From NCBI RefSeq assembly GCF_015704865.1, contig NZ_JADQTO010000014.1, positions 147,114 to 211,113 of the forward strand: 64,000 nucleotides of DNA, in the 5' to 3' direction. A program made the translations under genes and the position numbers. The DNA comes from Actinoplanes aureus (GTDB lineage Bacteria > Actinomycetota > Actinomycetes > Mycobacteriales > Micromonosporaceae). Below, in pieces: positions 1-9,681 of the stretch. How positions within the stretch are numbered: position 1 is the first letter of the stretch; every line of letters begins with the position of its first letter. The notes beneath the pieces are model-generated. The model saw only the letters and a program-made list of their open reading frames with translations, was not told the DNA's origin and made no database searches.

Positions 1-595
1 AGGCGGAGGCGTAGGAGCCGAGCAGGAAGTACTTGAGCGCGGCCTCCTGGCTGAGCAGTCGCCGGCGACGGGCGAGCGCGCAGAGCAGGTAGAGCGGCAG
101 CGAGAAGACCTCCAGTGCCACGAACATGGTGAGCAGGTCGTTCGCGGCCACGAAGAGCAGCATCCCGCCGAGCGCGAACGTGGTCAGCGGGTACACCTCG
201 GTGGATCCGGGCTGCCCGCTGGCCTGCTCCATGTCCTTCTTGGAGCCGACCGTGATGGCGGCCTGCGAGACGAACGCCCCGCCCTTCTCGACGGTGCGCT
301 CCCCGATCAGCAGCAGCGACACGCCGCCGAGCACGAGGATCGAGCCCTGCAGGAAGAGGGTCGGGCCGTCGACCGCGACCGCCCCGCCGATGGTGATCGT
401 CCGGGTGCCGCGTTCCACCACCACCGCGACCAGCGCCGCGACGACGGCGAGCAGCGACAGCCCGAGCTGGATGCCGTTGCGGACCTTGCGCGGGACGACT
501 ATCTCGAGGATGACACCCACGCACGCCGCCCCGAAGAGGATCAGCATGGGTAGCAGCGCCGCGTAGTCGATCGAGGGCAGTTCGAGTTGTTCCAT
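1..595 (-). CDS. nuoN: NADH-quinone oxidoreductase subunit N (partial)
   Basis: One of the three antiporter-like proton-pumping subunits in the membrane arm of respiratory complex I. Only the first ~198 codons are present; the rest of the gene lies beyond the left edge. The ATG at 595 gives MEQLELPSIDYAALLPM followed by several hydrophobic helices, with a charged loop (SKKDMEQASGQPGSTEVYP) before the next helices, as in actinobacterial NuoN. It begins 3 nt after the nuoM stop and is the last gene of the nuoA-N order, so translation is probably coupled to nuoM. The identity rests on position and hydrophobic pattern. Confidence 0.93.
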   Translation of the reverse strand, partial: MEQLELPSIDYAALLPMLILFGAACVGVILEIVVPRKVRNGIQLGLSLLAVVAALVAVVVERGTRTITIGGAVAVDGPTLFLQGSILVLGGVSLLLIGERTVEKGGAFVSQAAITVGSKKDMEQASGQPGSTEVYPLTTFALGGMLLFVAANDLLTMFVALEVFSLPLYLLCALARRRRLLSQEAALKYFLLGSYASA

Positions 596-598
596 GGC

Positions 599-2146
599 TC
601 AGCCGCCCACCTTTCCGTCGGCCACGGCTGTGGGAGCCGGGTCGGTCGTGCCGACGTCCTGCAGGGTGGCCTGCACCGCCGGGTTGATCACGTCGGTGAC
701 CGGTTTCGGGTAGAAGCCGAGCACCAGCAGGAGGGCGATCAGCGGCGCTACCACGACCTTCTCCCGCAGGGTGATGTCCTTCGACATCGCCGGCACCTCG
801 GTCAGGGCCGGGTTGAGCGTGCCCTGGGTGGTGCGCTGGATCATCCAGAGCACGTACGCGGCGGCCAGGATGATGCCCAGGGTCGCGACCACGGCGAAGC
901 CCTTGTGCGTGCTGAACGTGCCGATCAGCACCAGGAACTCACTGACGAACGGCGCGGTGCCGGGCAGTGCCAGCGAGGCGAGACCGGCGAAGAAGAGCAC
1001 CCCGGCCAGGACCGGTACCAGCTTGCCGGCACCACCGAAGTCGCTGACCAGCGCCGAGCCACGCCGGGCCACGAACATCCCGACCACGATGAACAGCAGG
1101 CCGGTGGCGAGGCCGTGGTTGACCATGTAAAGCACCGCACCGGTTCCGGCCTGGGTGGTGAAGGCGAAGATGCCGATGCCGATGAAGCCGAAGTGGGCGA
1201 TCGACGTGTACGACACGAGCCGCTTCAGATCGTTCTGCCCGACCGCGAGCAGCGCCGCGTAGATGATGCCGATGACGGCCAGGGTCAGCGCTGCCGGAGC
1301 GAACCAGCGCGACGCCTCGGGGAAGAGCGAGAGGCAATAGCGCAGGATGCCGAACGTGCCCACCTTGTCCATCACGCCGACGAGCAGCGCCGCCGCACCG
1401 GCGGGAGCGGCGCCACCGGAGTCCGGCAGCCAGGTGTGGAACGGGAAGAACGGTGCCTTGATCGCGAACGCCACGAAGAAGCCGAGGAACAGCCATCGCG
1501 CGGTGTTCGTGTCCAGCGAGCCGGCTCCCTGTGCGAGTTCCGCGAAGTCGAAGGTCCGCCCGCCGACCACCCACAGCCCGATCACCGCGGCCAGCATGAA
1601 GAGGCCGCCGACCAGGCTGTAGAGGAAGAACTTCACCGCCGCGTACTGCTTCTGGCCGCTGCCGAACGATCCGATGATGAAGTACATCGGGATCAGCATG
1701 ACCTCGAAGAACACGTAGAAGAGGAAGACGTCCGCCGCGGCGAAGACGCCGATCATCGTGAACTCGAAGGTGAGCAGCAGCGCGAAGTAGGCGGGCGCCG
1801 ACCGCTTGCTCTGATCCACGTCGTGCCAGGACGCCAGGATGACGACCGGGAACAGGATGGCGATCAGCATCAGCATGACGAGCGCGATGCCGTCCGCGGC
1901 GAAGGTGAAGTTGGCACCCCAGGCCGGGATCCACGGGTACGACTCGTGGAACTGGAACCGGTCACCGTCCACGGCGAACGCGGCCCACATGAAGATGCTC
2001 AGTGCGAGCACCACCAGCGACCAGACCAGCGCCACCAGCTTGGCCAGTTCAGCCTTGCTGCGCGGTATGAAAGCCACCACCGCGGCGCCTACCAGCGGTA
2101 GGAGCGTCAGGATGGAGAGGAAAGGAAAGTCGCTCAAACCAACCAC
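599..2146 (-). CDS. nuoM: NADH-quinone oxidoreductase subunit M
   Basis: Antiporter-like membrane subunit of complex I (515 aa, normal family length) that takes part in proton translocation. The protein is polytopic. It carries the family signatures around GFFVAFAIKAPFFPFHTWLP (conserved Lys and Pro in a broken helix) and the HFGFIGIG segment with a buried His. The start is a GTG at 2146, lying inside the end of nuoL, so the two genes overlap by 13 nt. It belongs to the nuo operon between nuoL and nuoN. The long open frame on the opposite strand (587-2101) is a GC-rich shadow. Confidence 0.97.
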   Translation of the reverse strand: MVGLSDFPFLSILTLLPLVGAAVVAFIPRSKAELAKLVALVWSLVVLALSIFMWAAFAVDGDRFQFHESYPWIPAWGANFTFAADGIALVMLMLIAILFPVVILASWHDVDQSKRSAPAYFALLLTFEFTMIGVFAAADVFLFYVFFEVMLIPMYFIIGSFGSGQKQYAAVKFFLYSLVGGLFMLAAVIGLWVVGGRTFDFAELAQGAGSLDTNTARWLFLGFFVAFAIKAPFFPFHTWLPDSGGAAPAGAAALLVGVMDKVGTFGILRYCLSLFPEASRWFAPAALTLAVIGIIYAALLAVGQNDLKRLVSYTSIAHFGFIGIGIFAFTTQAGTGAVLYMVNHGLATGLLFIVVGMFVARRGSALVSDFGGAGKLVPVLAGVLFFAGLASLALPGTAPFVSEFLVLIGTFSTHKGFAVVATLGIILAAAYVLWMIQRTTQGTLNPALTEVPAMSKDITLREKVVVAPLIALLLVLGFYPKPVTDVINPAVQATLQDVGTTDPAPTAVADGKVGG

Positions 2147-4062
2147 CCCAGCTGGATTGCGATGAAGGCGCCGACGACGAGCATCGCGCCGGTGAGCATC
2201 GACAGGGCGTACGAGCGCACGAACCCGGTCTGGAGCCGCCGAAGCCGCCCGGACCCGCCGCCGACCGCGGCCGCGATGCCGTTCACCACACCGTCGACGC
2301 CCTTGTTGTCGAGGAAGACCAGAGCGCGGGTGAGGTAGATGCCGGGCCGCTCGAACACCGCCTCGTTGAACGCGTCGGTGTAGAGGTTGCGCCGCGCCGC
2401 GGTGACCACCACGCCCGCCGGCTGCGGCTCGAGAGCCGTGCCCCTACGGAACAACGACCAGGCCAGACCGGCACCGATGACCGTGACCACCAGCGACAGG
2501 ATCGTGATCATGGTGTGCGACAGCACGCCATGCGGCTCCGCCTGTTCCGCACCGAAGACCGGCGTCAGCCAGTCCGCCACGCTCGTGCTCATCAGCCATC
2601 CGGCCGCGACCGAGCCGATCGCCAGCAGGATCAGCGGAATCGTCATGATCAGCGGCGACTCGTGCGGGTGCTGGTTGTCCTCGGTCCAACGGGCCGGGCC
2701 GTGGAACGTCAGCACGAAGAGCCGGGTCATGTAGAAGGCGGTCAGACCGGCACCGAGCAGCGCCGCCAGTCCGAAGACCCAGGCTTCCCAGGCCACCTCC
2801 CGCTCGAACGCGGCCGCGATGATCGGTTCCTTGGAGAAGTAGCCGGACAGCGGTGGGATGCCGATGATGGCCAGCCAGCCGGTGGCGAAGGTCAACCAGG
2901 TGATCTTCATGTGCTTCGACAGCGCGCCGAACCGGCGGATGTCGACCTGGTCGTGCATGCCGTGCATGACCGAGCCGGCCCCGAGGAACATGTTGGCCTT
3001 GAAGAAGCCGTGCGCCAGCAGGTGGATGATCGCCAGCGCGTACGCGCCACCGCCGAGCCCGACGCCGAGGAACATGTAGCCGATCTGGCTCACCGTCGAC
3101 CAGGCGAGGACACGCTTGATGTCGTCCTTCGCCGCGCCGATGATGCAGCCCATCAGCAGCGTGATCGCGCCGACCGCGACCGTGACCAGTTGCAGGGTCT
3201 CGTTGGCCGTGTAGACCGGGTTGGACCGGGCGATCAGGTACACACCGGCGGTGACCATGGTCGCCGCGTGGATGAGCGCCGACACCGGGGTCGGACCCTC
3301 CATCGCGTCCGGCAACCACGCCTGGAGCGGGAACTGACCCGACTTACCGCAGGCGCCGATCAGGAGCAGCAGCCCCAGGACCAGCACCGTGGTCGCGGAG
3401 AGCCCGCTGAGTCCGTTGAACACCGCGCCGTAGTCGGTGGTGCCCAGCGTGGCGAACATGATGAAGATGCCGATGGCCAGGCCGGCGTCGCCGACCCGGT
3501 TCATCAGGAACGCCTTCTTGCCGGCCGTGGCCGCCGACGGGCGCGTGTACCAGAAGCTGATCAGCAGGTACGACGCCAGACCGACGCCCTCCCAGCCGAA
3601 GTACAGCATCACGTAGTTGTTGCCCAGAACCAGCAGCAACATCGCCGCGACGAAGAGGTTGAAGTAGCCGAAGAACCTCCGGCGGCCGGGGTCGTGCTCC
3701 ATGTAGCCGACCGCGTAGAGGTGGATCAGCGAGCCGACGCCCGTGATCAGCAGGACGAAGACGCCGGAGAGGGGGTCGAAGAGCAGGCCGAAGTCGACCT
3801 GGAGCTTTCCGACGGCGATGAATTCCCAGAGGCTCAGCTCGGCCGAGCGGCTCCCGGATTCCAGACCGGCCAGGTTGGCGAAGAAGACCAGCCCCAGCAC
3901 GAACGAGGCGGCGACCGACAGGACGCCGAGCCAGTGGCCCCACTTGTCGGCTCGCCTGCCGAGGAGCAGCAACACGGCCGCACTGGCGAGCGGGATCGCC
4001 ACAAGCAACCAGATGAGGCTCAACACTCCCGTCGCGGGGGCGAACTCCACTGTTTGTTCCAC
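2134..4062 (-). CDS. nuoL: NADH-quinone oxidoreductase subunit L
   Basis: Largest antiporter-like proton-pumping subunit of complex I (642 aa). Features include the GWEGVGLASYLLISFWY segment, the conserved KAFLMNRVGD loop, and GQFPLQAWLPDAMEGPTPVS, all hallmarks of NuoL/ND5. The long lateral helix and C-terminal anchor fall in the last ~150 residues. The start codon is GTG at 4062, 11 nt after the nuoK stop, and the gene overlaps nuoM by 13 nt. It sits in the membrane-arm block of the operon (K-L-M-N). Confidence 0.97.
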   Translation of the reverse strand: MEQTVEFAPATGVLSLIWLLVAIPLASAAVLLLLGRRADKWGHWLGVLSVAASFVLGLVFFANLAGLESGSRSAELSLWEFIAVGKLQVDFGLLFDPLSGVFVLLITGVGSLIHLYAVGYMEHDPGRRRFFGYFNLFVAAMLLLVLGNNYVMLYFGWEGVGLASYLLISFWYTRPSAATAGKKAFLMNRVGDAGLAIGIFIMFATLGTTDYGAVFNGLSGLSATTVLVLGLLLLIGACGKSGQFPLQAWLPDAMEGPTPVSALIHAATMVTAGVYLIARSNPVYTANETLQLVTVAVGAITLLMGCIIGAAKDDIKRVLAWSTVSQIGYMFLGVGLGGGAYALAIIHLLAHGFFKANMFLGAGSVMHGMHDQVDIRRFGALSKHMKITWLTFATGWLAIIGIPPLSGYFSKEPIIAAAFEREVAWEAWVFGLAALLGAGLTAFYMTRLFVLTFHGPARWTEDNQHPHESPLIMTIPLILLAIGSVAAGWLMSTSVADWLTPVFGAEQAEPHGVLSHTMITILSLVVTVIGAGLAWSLFRRGTALEPQPAGVVVTAARRNLYTDAFNEAVFERPGIYLTRALVFLDNKGVDGVVNGIAAAVGGGSGRLRRLQTGFVRSYALSMLTGAMLVVGAFIAIQLGWLV

Positions 4063-4073
4063 GTGAAGGCCCT

Positions 4074-4373
4074 TCAGTACTTGAGGAGGTTCGCGTCGTC
4101 AACGCTCGCCGAGCGCCGCGTACGGAAGATCGACATGATGATGGCGAGGCCGATCACGACCTCGGCTGCCGCGACGACCATCACGAAGAACGAGATGATC
4201 TGGCCGTCCAGACTGCCGTTGATCCGGCTGAAGGTGACGAGCGCCAGGTTCGCCGCGTTGAGCATCAGCTCGATGCACATGAACAGCACGATGGCGTTCC
4301 GGCGGATCAGCACCCCCGTGGCACCGATGGTGAACAGGATGGTCGCCAGTACGAGGTAGTAGTCAGGCGTCAT
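4074..4373 (-). CDS. nuoK: NADH-quinone oxidoreductase subunit K
   Basis: Small three-helix membrane subunit of complex I (99 aa, usual length ~100). It shows the NuoK/ND4L signature LFTIGATGVLIRRNAIVLFM, with the conserved membrane Glu in the helix CIELMLNAANLALV. This Glu takes part in the proton channel in characterised enzymes. The ATG at 4373 overlaps the nuoJ stop by 4 nt (ATGA), indicating translational coupling. Confidence 0.96.
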   Translation of the reverse strand: MTPDYYLVLATILFTIGATGVLIRRNAIVLFMCIELMLNAANLALVTFSRINGSLDGQIISFFVMVVAAAEVVIGLAIIMSIFRTRRSASVDDANLLKY

Positions 4374-5140
4374 TTCTCGGTTCCCTTCGGAGCCGCCTCG
4401 ATCTCCGTCAGCTCACGGACGGGGAGGATCGGCGAGATGCTGCGTTCGGCACCGTTGCCGTCCGGCAGCCGCGCCGGCGCGGCCACCGACATGGTGTTCG
4501 CGTAGATGCCGGGACCCGCCTTCGGACCGGGGTAGTTGCCCGGCCGGAAGCGCTCCTTCATCCGGGTGAGCTGGTCGACCCTGTCCTCCTTGGCCTTCTC
4601 CACGTGCGCCATGATCATCGCGCCGACCGCCGCCGTGATGAGCAGCGCCGAGGTCACCTCGAAGGCGAAGACGTACTGGGTGAAGAGCAGGGCGGCGAGA
4701 CCCTGAACGTTGCCGTTCGCGTTCGCCGCGTCCAGCCCCGCCACGGCGGTCGTGCCGAGCGAGCGGGACAGCCCGGTCGCGATCAGCGCGGCGAAGCCGA
4801 CACCGAGCACGAGCGCAGCCACCCGCTGCCCGCGCAGCGTCTCGATCAGCGAGTCCGAGGCGTCCCGGCCGACCAGCATCAGCACGAACAGGAACAGCAT
4901 CATGATCGCGCCGGTGTAGACGATGACCTGGACCATGCCGAGGAACGGCGCCGCGTTGACCACGTAGAGGAAGCCCAGGCAGAGCATGGTCACGACCAGC
5001 CAGAGCGCGGAGTGCACCGCGTTACGGGCCAGCACCATGCCGAGCGCGCCGATCACCGCGAGCGGACCCAGGACCCAGAAGGCGACCGCCTCACCGGTGG
5101 AGACCTGACCGACCGCGGCCGCGAGGACGAGATCGGTCAT
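4370..5140 (-). CDS. nuoJ: NADH-quinone oxidoreductase subunit J
   Basis: Membrane subunit J/ND6 of complex I, 256 aa from ATG at 5140 (MTDLVLAAAVGQVSTGEA). Five hydrophobic helices are visible, including the conserved LFVLMLVG helix region. A hydrophilic C-terminal tail of roughly 80 residues (MKERFRPGNYPGPKAGPGIY onward) is longer than in E. coli NuoJ, as in other actinobacteria. Four-base overlaps with both nuoI (upstream) and nuoK (downstream) point to coupled translation. Confidence 0.95.
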   Translation of the reverse strand: MTDLVLAAAVGQVSTGEAVAFWVLGPLAVIGALGMVLARNAVHSALWLVVTMLCLGFLYVVNAAPFLGMVQVIVYTGAIMMLFLFVLMLVGRDASDSLIETLRGQRVAALVLGVGFAALIATGLSRSLGTTAVAGLDAANANGNVQGLAALLFTQYVFAFEVTSALLITAAVGAMIMAHVEKAKEDRVDQLTRMKERFRPGNYPGPKAGPGIYANTMSVAAPARLPDGNGAERSISPILPVRELTEIEAAPKGTEK

Positions 5141-5772
5141 CGCGGCGCACCTTCCTTCCGGACGGTGCCGGCCGTCTCCGGCCGGTCGGCGCTCTCCTGC
5201 GGTTCGGAGGCGTCGTGCGACCCGGCGTCCGACCAGGGGGCACGCTCGGCGCCGACCGAGGTGCCCGGGTTGGTGAGAGCACCGATGTAGTAGTCCTTGT
5301 CGGTCTCGCCCAGGCGCATCGGGTGCGGCGGCAGCTCCATGCCGGGCAGCAGCGGCGCCAGAAGCTCCTTCTTCGTGAAGATGAGGTCCTGGCGGTTGTC
5401 CCGGGCCAGCTCGTACTCGTTGCTCATGGTGAGCGAGCGGGTCGGGCAGGCCTCGATGCAGAGCCCGCAGAAGATGCACCGGGCGTAGTTGATCTGGTAG
5501 ATCTTGGCGTACCGCTCACCCGGCGAGAACCGCTGCTCATCGGTGTTGTCGCCGCCCTCGACGTAGATCGCGTCGGCCGGGCAGGCCCAGGCGCACAGCT
5601 CGCAGCCGATGCACTTCTCGAGCCCGTCCGGGTGCCGATTGAGGATGTGCCGGCCGTGGTAGCGCGGCGCCGGCTTCGGTGGCGAGAACGGGTAGTCGGT
5701 CGTGATCACCTTGCGGAACATGTGCGCGAAGGTCACGCCGAAACCTTTGAAGGAGCCGGTCAACGTGCCCAC
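5137..5772 (-). CDS. nuoI: NADH-quinone oxidoreductase subunit I
   Basis: Ferredoxin-like peripheral-arm subunit (211 aa) that passes electrons to the terminal cluster of complex I. Two [4Fe-4S] binding motifs are visible: CIGCELCAWACP (Cys 54, 57, 60, 64) and CIFCGLCIEACP (Cys 99, 102, 105, 109). I chose the GTG start at 5772 because a GGAGG ribosome site lies just upstream and MGTLTGSFKGFGVTF matches the family N-terminus. The C-terminus has a hydrophilic extension rich in Glu and Pro. It overlaps nuoJ by 4 nt and lies 1 nt from the nuoH stop. Confidence 0.96.
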   Translation of the reverse strand: MGTLTGSFKGFGVTFAHMFRKVITTDYPFSPPKPAPRYHGRHILNRHPDGLEKCIGCELCAWACPADAIYVEGGDNTDEQRFSPGERYAKIYQINYARCIFCGLCIEACPTRSLTMSNEYELARDNRQDLIFTKKELLAPLLPGMELPPHPMRLGETDKDYYIGALTNPGTSVGAERAPWSDAGSHDASEPQESADRPETAGTVRKEGAPR

Positions 5773-5773
5773 G

Positions 5774-7141
5774 TCACACCTCCTTCGATTCGGACTCGCC
5801 GCCGACGGTGGCCGGGGCACGTTCGGCCACGGCTCGGCGGGCGCGCGGGCTCGGCGGCACTTGCAGATCCATCGGTGGCACCGGGAAGCTGCCCGGCGGC
5901 CGCTGGGCCACCTCTTCCTGGAGTGACAATCTCTTCGGCTTCTTCGTCGTCGGCCAGCCCCAGGCGAGGGCCAGCACCGCGAACGCGATGACACCGGTGG
6001 AGATCCACCGGACCTCGGTGGAGAACGCACCGCTCTGGGCGACCTTGAAGTACGCCAGGAAGAGGATCCAGACCAGGTTGACCGGGATCAGCACCTTCCA
6101 GCCGAACCGCATGAACTGGTCGTAGCGCATCCGGGGCAGCGTCGCGCGCAGCCAGATGAAGCCGAAGAGCAGCGCGAACACCTTGAGGAAGAACCAGATC
6201 AGGCCGAAGTAGCCGGCGTTGGCACCCTCCCAGACCGCGGTGATCGGCCACGGGGCCCGCCAGCCGCCGAGGAACAGCGTCGTGCAGAACGCCGAGACGG
6301 TGATCATGTTGATGTACTCGGCGAGGAAGAAGAGCGCGAACTTGAACGACGAGTACTCGGTGTGGAAACCACCGACCAGCTCGGACTCGGCCTCGGGGAG
6401 GTCGAACGGTGCCCGGTTGGTCTCGCCGACCGCCGCGATCATGTAGATGAGGAAGCTCGGCAGGAGCTGGACCGCGTACCAGCCGGGTGCGGTCAGTTCG
6501 ATCCCGCCGATGTTCACCGGGTTGCCGTCGGCCTGCGCCGCGACGATCTGCGAGGTGCTCATCGTGCCGGCGGTCATGAACACCGCCACGATGGAGAGCC
6601 CCATCGCGACCTCGTACGAGATCATCTGCGCGCTGGACCGGAGACCGCCGAGCAGCGGGTAGGTCGAGCCGGACGCCCAGCCGGCCAGCACCACGCCGTA
6701 CACCGCCATCGACGAGCAGGCGAGCAGGACCAGCACCGAGACCGGCACGTCGGTGAGCTGCAGTGCGGTCTGGTGACCGAACATGTTCACCACGCCACCG
6801 AACGGGATCACCGCGAACGCGGTGAATGCCACGGTCGCCGAGATGACCGGCGCGATGAAGTAGACCACCTTGTCGGCGGTCCTCGGGATGATCTCCTCCT
6901 TGAACGGCAGCTTCAGGCCGTCGGTGAGGCTCTGCAACCAGCCCTTCGGACCCACCTGGTTCGGTCCGGGCCGGACCGCCATCCGGGCCACGACCTTGCG
7001 CTCATAGTTGATCGTGAACAGCGTCATGAGCAGGAGCAGCACGAAGACGCCGAGCAACTTGATCAGCGTGATCCACCAGACGTCGTTCTCGAACGTCTCC
7101 AGCGTCGGGTCGACGGCGTGCGCCGCCAGCACCACGTTCAT
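5774..7141 (-). CDS. nuoH: NADH-quinone oxidoreductase subunit H
   Basis: Membrane subunit H/ND1 of complex I (455 aa), which forms much of the quinone-binding cavity. The matrix loop motif ARMAVRPGPNQVGP and the acidic helix FDLPEAESELVGGFHTEYSS are diagnostic. The protein is highly hydrophobic except for a ~50-residue Pro- and Arg-rich C-terminal tail, which is longer than in proteobacteria. It starts at ATG 7141 and overlaps the nuoG stop by 4 nt. Confidence 0.97.
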   Translation of the reverse strand: MNVVLAAHAVDPTLETFENDVWWITLIKLLGVFVLLLLMTLFTINYERKVVARMAVRPGPNQVGPKGWLQSLTDGLKLPFKEEIIPRTADKVVYFIAPVISATVAFTAFAVIPFGGVVNMFGHQTALQLTDVPVSVLVLLACSSMAVYGVVLAGWASGSTYPLLGGLRSSAQMISYEVAMGLSIVAVFMTAGTMSTSQIVAAQADGNPVNIGGIELTAPGWYAVQLLPSFLIYMIAAVGETNRAPFDLPEAESELVGGFHTEYSSFKFALFFLAEYINMITVSAFCTTLFLGGWRAPWPITAVWEGANAGYFGLIWFFLKVFALLFGFIWLRATLPRMRYDQFMRFGWKVLIPVNLVWILFLAYFKVAQSGAFSTEVRWISTGVIAFAVLALAWGWPTTKKPKRLSLQEEVAQRPPGSFPVPPMDLQVPPSPRARRAVAERAPATVGGESESKEV

Positions 7142-9681
7142 CGGGAAGCTCCCTCGGCAAGGATCGGACCGGGCACCCCGGCCGTCAGCTTGACCACCGC
7201 ACCGGCGGTGACGCCGAGGCTGCGACGCACCGTCGAGCCCGGCGAGTTGGTGGGCAGCCACACCACCCGCGGCGGCAGGTCGGTGATCGACGCCGGCAGG
7301 GTGACCGTGCCGCGGCCGGTGCCGACGGTGACCAGGTCACCGTCGACGACCCCGAGCTCCTCGGCCAGGTCCTTGCCGAGGCGAACCACCGGCGGCCGGG
7401 CCGTGCCGGCCAGCACCGGGTCGCCGTCGAGCAGGGAACCCAGGTCGATCAGCTGGTGCCAGGTGGCGAGCACGGCCTCGTGCTCGCCCGGTCGTGGCAG
7501 GTCGGCCGGCGCGGTCGACGGATGCGCCGGGCGCGGCGCGCTGCTGGCCGGCATCCCGCCCAGCTCGCGCCGGATGGCCATCACGTCGCCGGTGTTCAGA
7601 GAGAAGCCTTTGGTCGTCTTCTGGGCGGCGGCGGGGTGGTTGGACGGGACGTCGAGCAGCGCCGCGATCGCCTCCAGCACCCGGCCGTCGGTCATCGCGG
7701 CGCCCGGAAGCACCGCCACGAACGACCGCAGCCGTCCCTCCCAGTCCATGTAGGTGCCGGCCTTCTCGACCACCGGGGCGATCGGCAGTACCACGTCGGC
7801 CCGGCGGGTCACCGCGCTCTGCCGCACCTCCAGGCTGACCAGGAACGGCACCGCGTCGAGCGCCTCCTCGGCGAGGCGCGGGTCGGCCAGGTCGGCCGGG
7901 TCCACGCCGCCGACCAGGAGAGCACCGAGCGTGCCGTCCGCGGCCGCCGCGATGATCCGGTCGGTGTCCCGGCCCGGGGAGCTCGGCAGCACGCCGGACT
8001 CGATCCGCCAGGCCAGCGAGAGCTCGGCACGCGCCGCCGCGTCGGTGACCGGACGGCCGCCGGGCAGCAGGTTCGGCAGGCAGCCGGCGTCCAGCGCGCC
8101 CCGGTCACCGGCCCGGCGCGGCACCCAGGCGAGGCGGGCCCCGCTGCGAGCCGCCAGATCCGCCGCCGCGCTGAGCCCGCCCGGCACCGTGGCCAGCCGC
8201 TCGCCGACGATCAGCAGTGCGCCGGGCGCGCTGAGCGCGCCGGCGATGGCCGCGTCGGTGTTGAGCAGCCGGGCCTCGTCACCCGGGACCGCCGCGACGA
8301 GCGCGGCGCCGAGCTTTTCGAAACCCCGGGAGAGGTACGGCGCGACAGCCGTCACCTTGAGCTTCCGCTTGACGTGTCCCTTGCGCAGCCGCAGGAAGAG
8401 GATCGGGCACTCCTCCTCCGGTTCCAGCCCGACGATGACGACGGAGGGAGCGTTCTCCACGTCGGCGTACGTGACCTCGGAGGTGCCGGCCACCGAGGCG
8501 GCGAGGAAGTCCGCCTCCTCGGTCGACGAAGCCGGCGTACCGGAGGCACGCAACGGACGGGCTCGGAAGTCGATGTCGTTGGTGCCGAGGACGGCCCGGG
8601 CGAACTTCGCGTACGCGTACGCATCCTCCACCGTGAGCCGACCGCCCGGAAGGACCCCCACGCCGCGCTCTCGCGCGGCCTTCAGACCCTCCGCCGCCGC
8701 GAGCAGCGCCTCGCTCCAGGAGGCCTCGCGCAGCTCACCGCTGTCCGCGTCGCGGACCAGCGGGGTGGTGAGCCGGTCGGTGGCGTTGGCGTACCGGAAG
8801 CCCCAGCGGCCCTTGTCGCAGTTCCACTCCTCGTTGACCGCCGGGTCGTCGCCGGCCAGCCGGCGCAGCACCTTGTTGCGGCGGTGGTCGGTGCGCTGGG
8901 AGCAGCCGGCCGCGCAGTGCTCACAGGCGCTCGGCGTGGAGACCAGGTCGAACGGCCGGGCCCGGAACCGGTACTGCTCGCCGGTGAGCGCGCCCACCGG
9001 GCAGATCTGGATGGTGTTGCCGGAGAAGTACGAGTTGAACGGGACGTCCCCCTCGCCGTCACCGGCCTGACCGTCCCCGGTGCCCTCGCCGCCGAAGAAG
9101 TCGTCCCGGTAGACGTTGATCTGCTCGCCGGAGGAGCGGTCCATCAGGTCGATGAACTTGTCTCCGGCGATCTCCTCGGAGAACCGGGTGCAGCGCTGGC
9201 AGAGAATGCAGCGCTCCCGGTCCAGCAGCACCTGGCTGGAGATGTGGATCGGCTTCTCGTACTCCCGCTTGTGCTCGTGGAACCGGGAGTCCGCGCGGCC
9301 GCTGCTCATCGCCTGGTTCTGCAGCGGGCACTCGCCGCCCTTGTCGCAGGTCGGGCAGTCCAGCGGGTGGTTGACCAGCAGCAGCTCCATGATGCCGGCC
9401 TGCGCCTTCGCGGCGACCGGCGAGCTGAGCTGGGTCTTGACCACCATGCCCTCGGCCACCGTCTGGGTGCACGAGGCGACCGGCTTGCGCTGGCCCTCCA
9501 CCTCGACCAGGCACTGCCGGCAGGCGCCGGCCGGGGCGAGCAGCGGGTGGTCGCAGAACCGCGGGATGGCGATGCCCATCCGCTCGGCGACCCGGATGAC
9601 CAGCTCGCCCTTCTCGGCCGTCACCTCTACGCCGTCGATGGTTAGCGTGACGGTGTCAGCCCTCTTGGCTACATCAGTCAT
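7138..9681 (-). CDS. nuoG: NADH-quinone oxidoreductase subunit G
   Basis: Large peripheral-arm iron-sulfur subunit of complex I (847 aa). The N-terminal ~250 residues hold the cluster ligands: a [2Fe-2S] site (CDHPLLAPAGACRQC), CPTCDKGGECPLQNQ, and ferredoxin-type CILCQRCTRF with CPVGAL. A molybdopterin-oxidoreductase-like region follows, with CEHCAAGC and a later Cys in NCDKGRWGF, suggesting the extra N7-type cluster. The C-terminal part resembles the molybdopterin dinucleotide-binding fold and is Ala/Val-rich. The ATG at 9681 overlaps the nuoF stop by 1 nt; the gene's own stop overlaps the nuoH start by 4 nt. Confidence 0.96.
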   Translation of the reverse strand: MTDVAKRADTVTLTIDGVEVTAEKGELVIRVAERMGIAIPRFCDHPLLAPAGACRQCLVEVEGQRKPVASCTQTVAEGMVVKTQLSSPVAAKAQAGIMELLLVNHPLDCPTCDKGGECPLQNQAMSSGRADSRFHEHKREYEKPIHISSQVLLDRERCILCQRCTRFSEEIAGDKFIDLMDRSSGEQINVYRDDFFGGEGTGDGQAGDGEGDVPFNSYFSGNTIQICPVGALTGEQYRFRARPFDLVSTPSACEHCAAGCSQRTDHRRNKVLRRLAGDDPAVNEEWNCDKGRWGFRYANATDRLTTPLVRDADSGELREASWSEALLAAAEGLKAARERGVGVLPGGRLTVEDAYAYAKFARAVLGTNDIDFRARPLRASGTPASSTEEADFLAASVAGTSEVTYADVENAPSVVIVGLEPEEECPILFLRLRKGHVKRKLKVTAVAPYLSRGFEKLGAALVAAVPGDEARLLNTDAAIAGALSAPGALLIVGERLATVPGGLSAAADLAARSGARLAWVPRRAGDRGALDAGCLPNLLPGGRPVTDAAARAELSLAWRIESGVLPSSPGRDTDRIIAAAADGTLGALLVGGVDPADLADPRLAEEALDAVPFLVSLEVRQSAVTRRADVVLPIAPVVEKAGTYMDWEGRLRSFVAVLPGAAMTDGRVLEAIAALLDVPSNHPAAAQKTTKGFSLNTGDVMAIRRELGGMPASSAPRPAHPSTAPADLPRPGEHEAVLATWHQLIDLGSLLDGDPVLAGTARPPVVRLGKDLAEELGVVDGDLVTVGTGRGTVTLPASITDLPPRVVWLPTNSPGSTVRRSLGVTAGAVVKLTAGVPGPILAEGASR

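Noticed and set aside
587..4359. Very long open frames on the plus strand opposite nuoM and nuoL (504 and 614 codons)
   Set aside because: They are antisense shadows typical of GC-rich DNA. Their products are Arg/His/Asp/Gln-rich without any fold, while the minus-strand frames encode clear complex I subunits.
7456..9645. 729-codon plus-strand frame opposite nuoG
   Set aside because: It is a composition shadow of nuoG and has no family resemblance.
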